Shown here one piece after another: positions 60,498-64,000 of a stretch of 64,000 nt of DNA. How positions within the stretch are numbered: position 1 is the stretch's first letter; every line of letters begins with the position of its first letter. The position numbers and the translations under genes are program-made. The DNA is from Apis mellifera (taxonomy: Eukaryota; Arthropoda; Insecta; Hymenoptera; Apidae). The DNA is taken from NCBI RefSeq assembly GCF_003254395.2, contig NC_037648.1, forward strand, positions 496,001 to 560,000, in the 5' to 3' direction. The notes beneath the pieces are model-generated. The model searched no databases. It had not been told where the DNA came from and worked only from the letters and a program-made list of their open reading frames with translations.

Positions 60498-63400
60498 ATG
60501 CTTCAAACAAAATCTATATTATTTTATATTATATTTTTTTTATTTTTAATGTTGATTCTTTTATTCTACATACTTGGAGTTGTTCGTTATATTACGGATT
60601 TTGAAGAAAATACTTGCGATATGACATATATGTTTGAATATCCACAATATGTGGTACGTAAATATAATATTTAAAAAATATATATATATAAAATATTATT
60701 GTATATTATATAAATATAATATATATAAAATATTATTGTATATTATATAAATATAATATATATAAAATATTAATCTATTTTATTTTAATTCTTTTTAATT
60801 GTAAATCTATATATTATTTTATTAAATTAAATTGTAACAATCATATAATAATAATTTTATAATTTTATGATATAATTATATAATAATTTTAATAAAATTT
60901 TATATTTAAAATTATATATTACATTATTATGATTGAAATTGATTTTTGAATTATAAAAGATTTTTATAAATTTTCTTTTAACTTGAATAACATTTTTATT
61001 CATCTTTTTTTTGAACATTTATAGTAGATCTTATTAATTTTATTTCAAATTAATTTATAAATTAACTTTATTTGTTGTATTATTACTATTATTATATTAA
61101 TAAATTAATTTAAACTTAATTTGTAAGTATAATATAAAAAATATTAATTTTAATAATTAACATATAATAGTTTTTTCCTTTAATAAAAATCTTTTATTAT
61201 AAATATTTGAAAAGAGGATCTCCTTAAATAATGAAATAGAAGAACGATACCCAAGATATGGATTATATGCATATGGAGAAGGTTTTGTTATTGAAAAACT
61301 TAGAAGAATGTATTTCTCAGGAATACCTGTACTCTTTATACCTGGTAATCTTGGATCTCATGAGCAAGGTTTTTAAAATCTGTTATTAGAAGATACTTTA
61401 ATTTAAATCTATTGTTAATAATTCTTTGTTTTTAGTAAGATCTCTTGCTTCTGTCAGTTTGAGAAAAAGTTTAAAAGATAGGACTCCATTTCATTTTGAT
61501 TATTTTACTGTTTCAATAGGCAAGGATTATTCTGCTTTATATGGAGGTATGAATAAAAAGAATATATGATATAATTATATATAATTATAATGTATATTTT
61601 ATATACATTATAATTTTATTATATATAAAATAATAATTTTATTAATAAATAATCATTTTACTCATCATTTATCACTTATCTTTTTTTATTTTTTTCATAT
61701 ATTTTTTTAAATAATTCATATATAATTTATTATTAGTCAATCTGTTAATTAAATATTTTCTTAATAATCTTAGTAAGCTTAAAATATATTAAAGATATTT
61801 TCATATATATTTTAGCATTTTTTCTTTACACTTAATAATATATATAATAATTGAAATAATTTACTTTAATTCTTAAGTATAATAAATAATTATAATTATT
61901 TATAAAAAGTTTTAATACTATATATTATTATTATAATAGAAAAAATTGTTTAAAGTGATATCCTTTATAGCATATTTCAAATTCACTAAAATCAATAAAG
62001 AAAGAGTTAATAAACAGGTTGACTTTTAAATAATTAAAAAGAATAAATGATAATTTATTATAATTAATTCAAGGTGTATTGATTGAAGAAACAATGTATG
62101 TTTCATATTGTATACAAAAAATATTAAGTTTATATAAATCTAAAATAGATAACATTGTGCTTATAGGACATTCAATGGTAAATACATTTAGTATTATTAT
62201 ATTTATTTCGGTAAGGATATTATATTATTTCTTTATTTTTAGGGAGGTATTATAGCTAAAGGTTCTGTTTTGATGACTCCAAATATAAATGCTAGTGTTG
62301 CAAGTATTATTATTACTTTAGCTACTCCTCATACACCTACATTAGCATTAGACTATACTTTTGTTAATTATTATAAAAATTTAGAAAAACGCTTAAATGA
62401 TATAAAAGATGCAGGAATAAATGTGATATCAATAGGAGGTGGACCACGAGATACACTCATAACATCAACACAAATTTTAGATCCTACAGCAGATATTAAT
62501 GTTATTTCTAATGCTATACCAGATGTTTGGAAATCTGTAGATCATCTTAGTATTTTATGGTGTAAACAATTAGTATTATCTATTGTGCATTCATTATTTG
62601 ATTCTGTCAATTATGCTCAAAAACCACCTAAAATATTTTCCACAACTAATGAAAGAATGCAGGCATTATCATATCATTTTTATCATGTAAGAAAGTTTTT
62701 TAAAGTCATTTTCATCTGTAAAAGTATTTAAACTATAAAAATTAATTTTACAGCGTACTTCTGGAAAAAGATTATATTTTTATAAAGAAATAATACAATT
62801 TGAAACTGATGGTGAATGGATAGAGAATATTCAAAGACATTATACATGGAGTAATAAAAACTCATTTAAGAAAACATCTTCTATTTATCTTATGATTAGA
62901 TTAAGTGGACAACCAGATTATTTAACTATTGATACTAAAAATTTAGAATCTAAAGATTGGTTATTTGCATGTACAGCATCTAATATACAAGGACAATCAA
63001 GAATTTGGTAATATTAAATTATTGCTTTTAATTAAAAATTATAAATTTATTAAAATATTATTATAAAAAAAATATTCTATATTTAATTTAGCAATTGGGG
63101 TTGGAACTTGACAAATAGAACAAGAATTTTATCAGATCCTTTACATCGTATAAGAAAAACTGTTGATTTAAATTTGCAAGAGATAAAATATCCTGGTGTA
63201 ACACATATTGTAATAAGAATTACACCAGATAATTTAGAAAAATATGTTACAATAAATGTAGATTTATATTCTTATGATACAAGATTTATATTTATTAAGA
63301 ATAATCTATCTTTATTGAAAAATTTATTTATTTTACCTCAAATAAAAAAATCTCATCCTGGACATATTAGATATTATGCTAGTTTTGATAACTTTGTAGA

Positions 63401-63957
63401 TGTTATTGCTGTTGAACTTAAAGCATCTGGATGTATGGATCCAAAACATGCAATTGTTGAATTAATAGAACCATGGAGTATTGGAGTTACACAAATTCAA
63501 TTTTTTACAGTTATGTGAGTATAACTGTAAATTTTTTTTTTTAAATTATTAAAATTTTTTAATATTTTAGAGATAATGGACCAAAAATAATGAAAATTCA
63601 AACTAAAAATAAGAATTCTAATATTTCTCCAAATTTAAGAATAACTCTAGATCCTGCATGTTCATATGTAATTAATATTCAAAAAGGTGGAATTGTAGAT
63701 CAAATATCTTGTATTGTAAGAGATCGTTGGTATTTATTGTATACAACAATTATTAGTTTACTTTTGTTATTTTTGTCTACAAGAATCAATCATGGCCATA
63801 ATCAAACTCCAATAATAATAATTACGATATTTCTGTCATTTTGTTACAATTTAATGTTTGAATGTTTAATTGCTTTGGCAATTATTTGTGTATTTACTAT
63901 TGGACTTTGCTGTTGCATTATATTCTTTGGCTCAGTAGCTCATAATATTGCTGTGAG
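60498..63957 (+). CDS. PGAP1: GPI inositol-deacylase PGAP1 (3' end cut off)
   Basis: ER membrane lipase-type esterase that removes the acyl chain from inositol of new GPI-anchored proteins so they leave the ER. Eight exons lie in the window: 60,498-60,653; 61,215-61,368; 61,436-61,546; 62,074-62,177; 62,243-62,686; 62,754-63,007; 63,092-63,514; 63,571-63,957. The last ends at donor AG|GTAAAA, so the gene continues past the window; 677 codons are present against about 922 in human. An N-terminal membrane helix (about 8-30) precedes the family hallmark CDMTYMFEYPQYV and RYPRYGLYAYGEG. The nucleophile elbow GHSMGG places Ser at about 174 and is split by a phase-0 intron after GHSM. Two or more hydrophobic helices begin at the right end (WYLLYTTIISLLLLFL). 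Confidence 0.95.
60689..60773. repeat. 37-bp tandem repeat in PGAP1 intron 1
   Basis: A unit of 37 bases around AAATATTATTGTATATTATA occurs twice head to tail, with a partial third copy. Copies are nearly identical, so the duplication is recent or maintained by slippage. Confidence 0.8.
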
Positions 63958-64000
63958 GTAAAAAATTATAATTATCTTAATACATATGTTTATATTATAA

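Noticed and set aside
1..64000. prokaryotic-type systems, CRISPR arrays, tRNA and rRNA genes
   Set aside because: No regularly spaced direct repeats, no tRNA A/B-box or cloverleaf pattern and no rRNA-like segment were seen. The genes are spliced and of animal families.

Overview
The window looks like an insect nuclear genome segment, most likely from a bee such as Apis. Grounds are seven spliced animal genes with mostly short GT-AG introns, extreme AT richness over most of the window, and CpG-rich stretches set into it. No prokaryotic operon, CRISPR array, tRNA, rRNA or intact transposase was found. Species is not determined; exon borders are my own splice models from reading frame, GT-AG signals and family knowledge.

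Layout. About 1-12,720 is a CpG-richer block without a convincing protein gene. It holds microsatellites, a fold-back inverted repeat (826-1341), a TATA-type promoter candidate and weak splice-site clusters. At about 12.7 kb composition drops abruptly to very AT-rich, at a 13-bp inverted repeat built on AGATGGC. On the minus strand, 15,075-16,096 holds a candidate three-exon small-protein gene. Then come an LDAH-type lipid-droplet hydrolase (+, 17,456-18,527), a Shisa-family membrane protein (+, 19,115-24,840) and RIC1 (-, 28,176-33,940). Upstream of RIC1 lies a ~660 bp fold-back with a CRE palindrome in each arm. LARP6/Acheron (-, coding 36,326-38,355, 5' exons to about 39.9 kb) sits in a second CpG-richer island. 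After ~5 kb of non-coding sequence come CNOT10 (-, 45,141-48,056), a 12-finger C2H2 protein (+, 49,623-52,256), a small TA-flanked inverted-repeat element (52,556-52,876), FKBP8 (-, 54,334-56,345), an ER cyclophilin (+, 57,558-58,919) and the 5' two-thirds of PGAP1 (+, from 60,498, running off the right edge).

How the genes relate. They are largely housekeeping functions: lipid droplet turnover, Golgi Rab6 activation (RIC1), mRNA binding and deadenylation (LARP6, CNOT10), protein folding (FKBP8 and cyclophilin, head to head) and GPI-anchor remodelling in the ER (PGAP1). Apart from the FKBP8/cyclophilin pair, nothing suggests a functional cluster.

No wholly new system is proven. The best leads are the candidate small-protein gene, the CRE-bearing fold-back upstream of RIC1, the composition boundary marked by the AGATGGC inverted repeat, and an unexplained GC-rich island at 44.4 kb.
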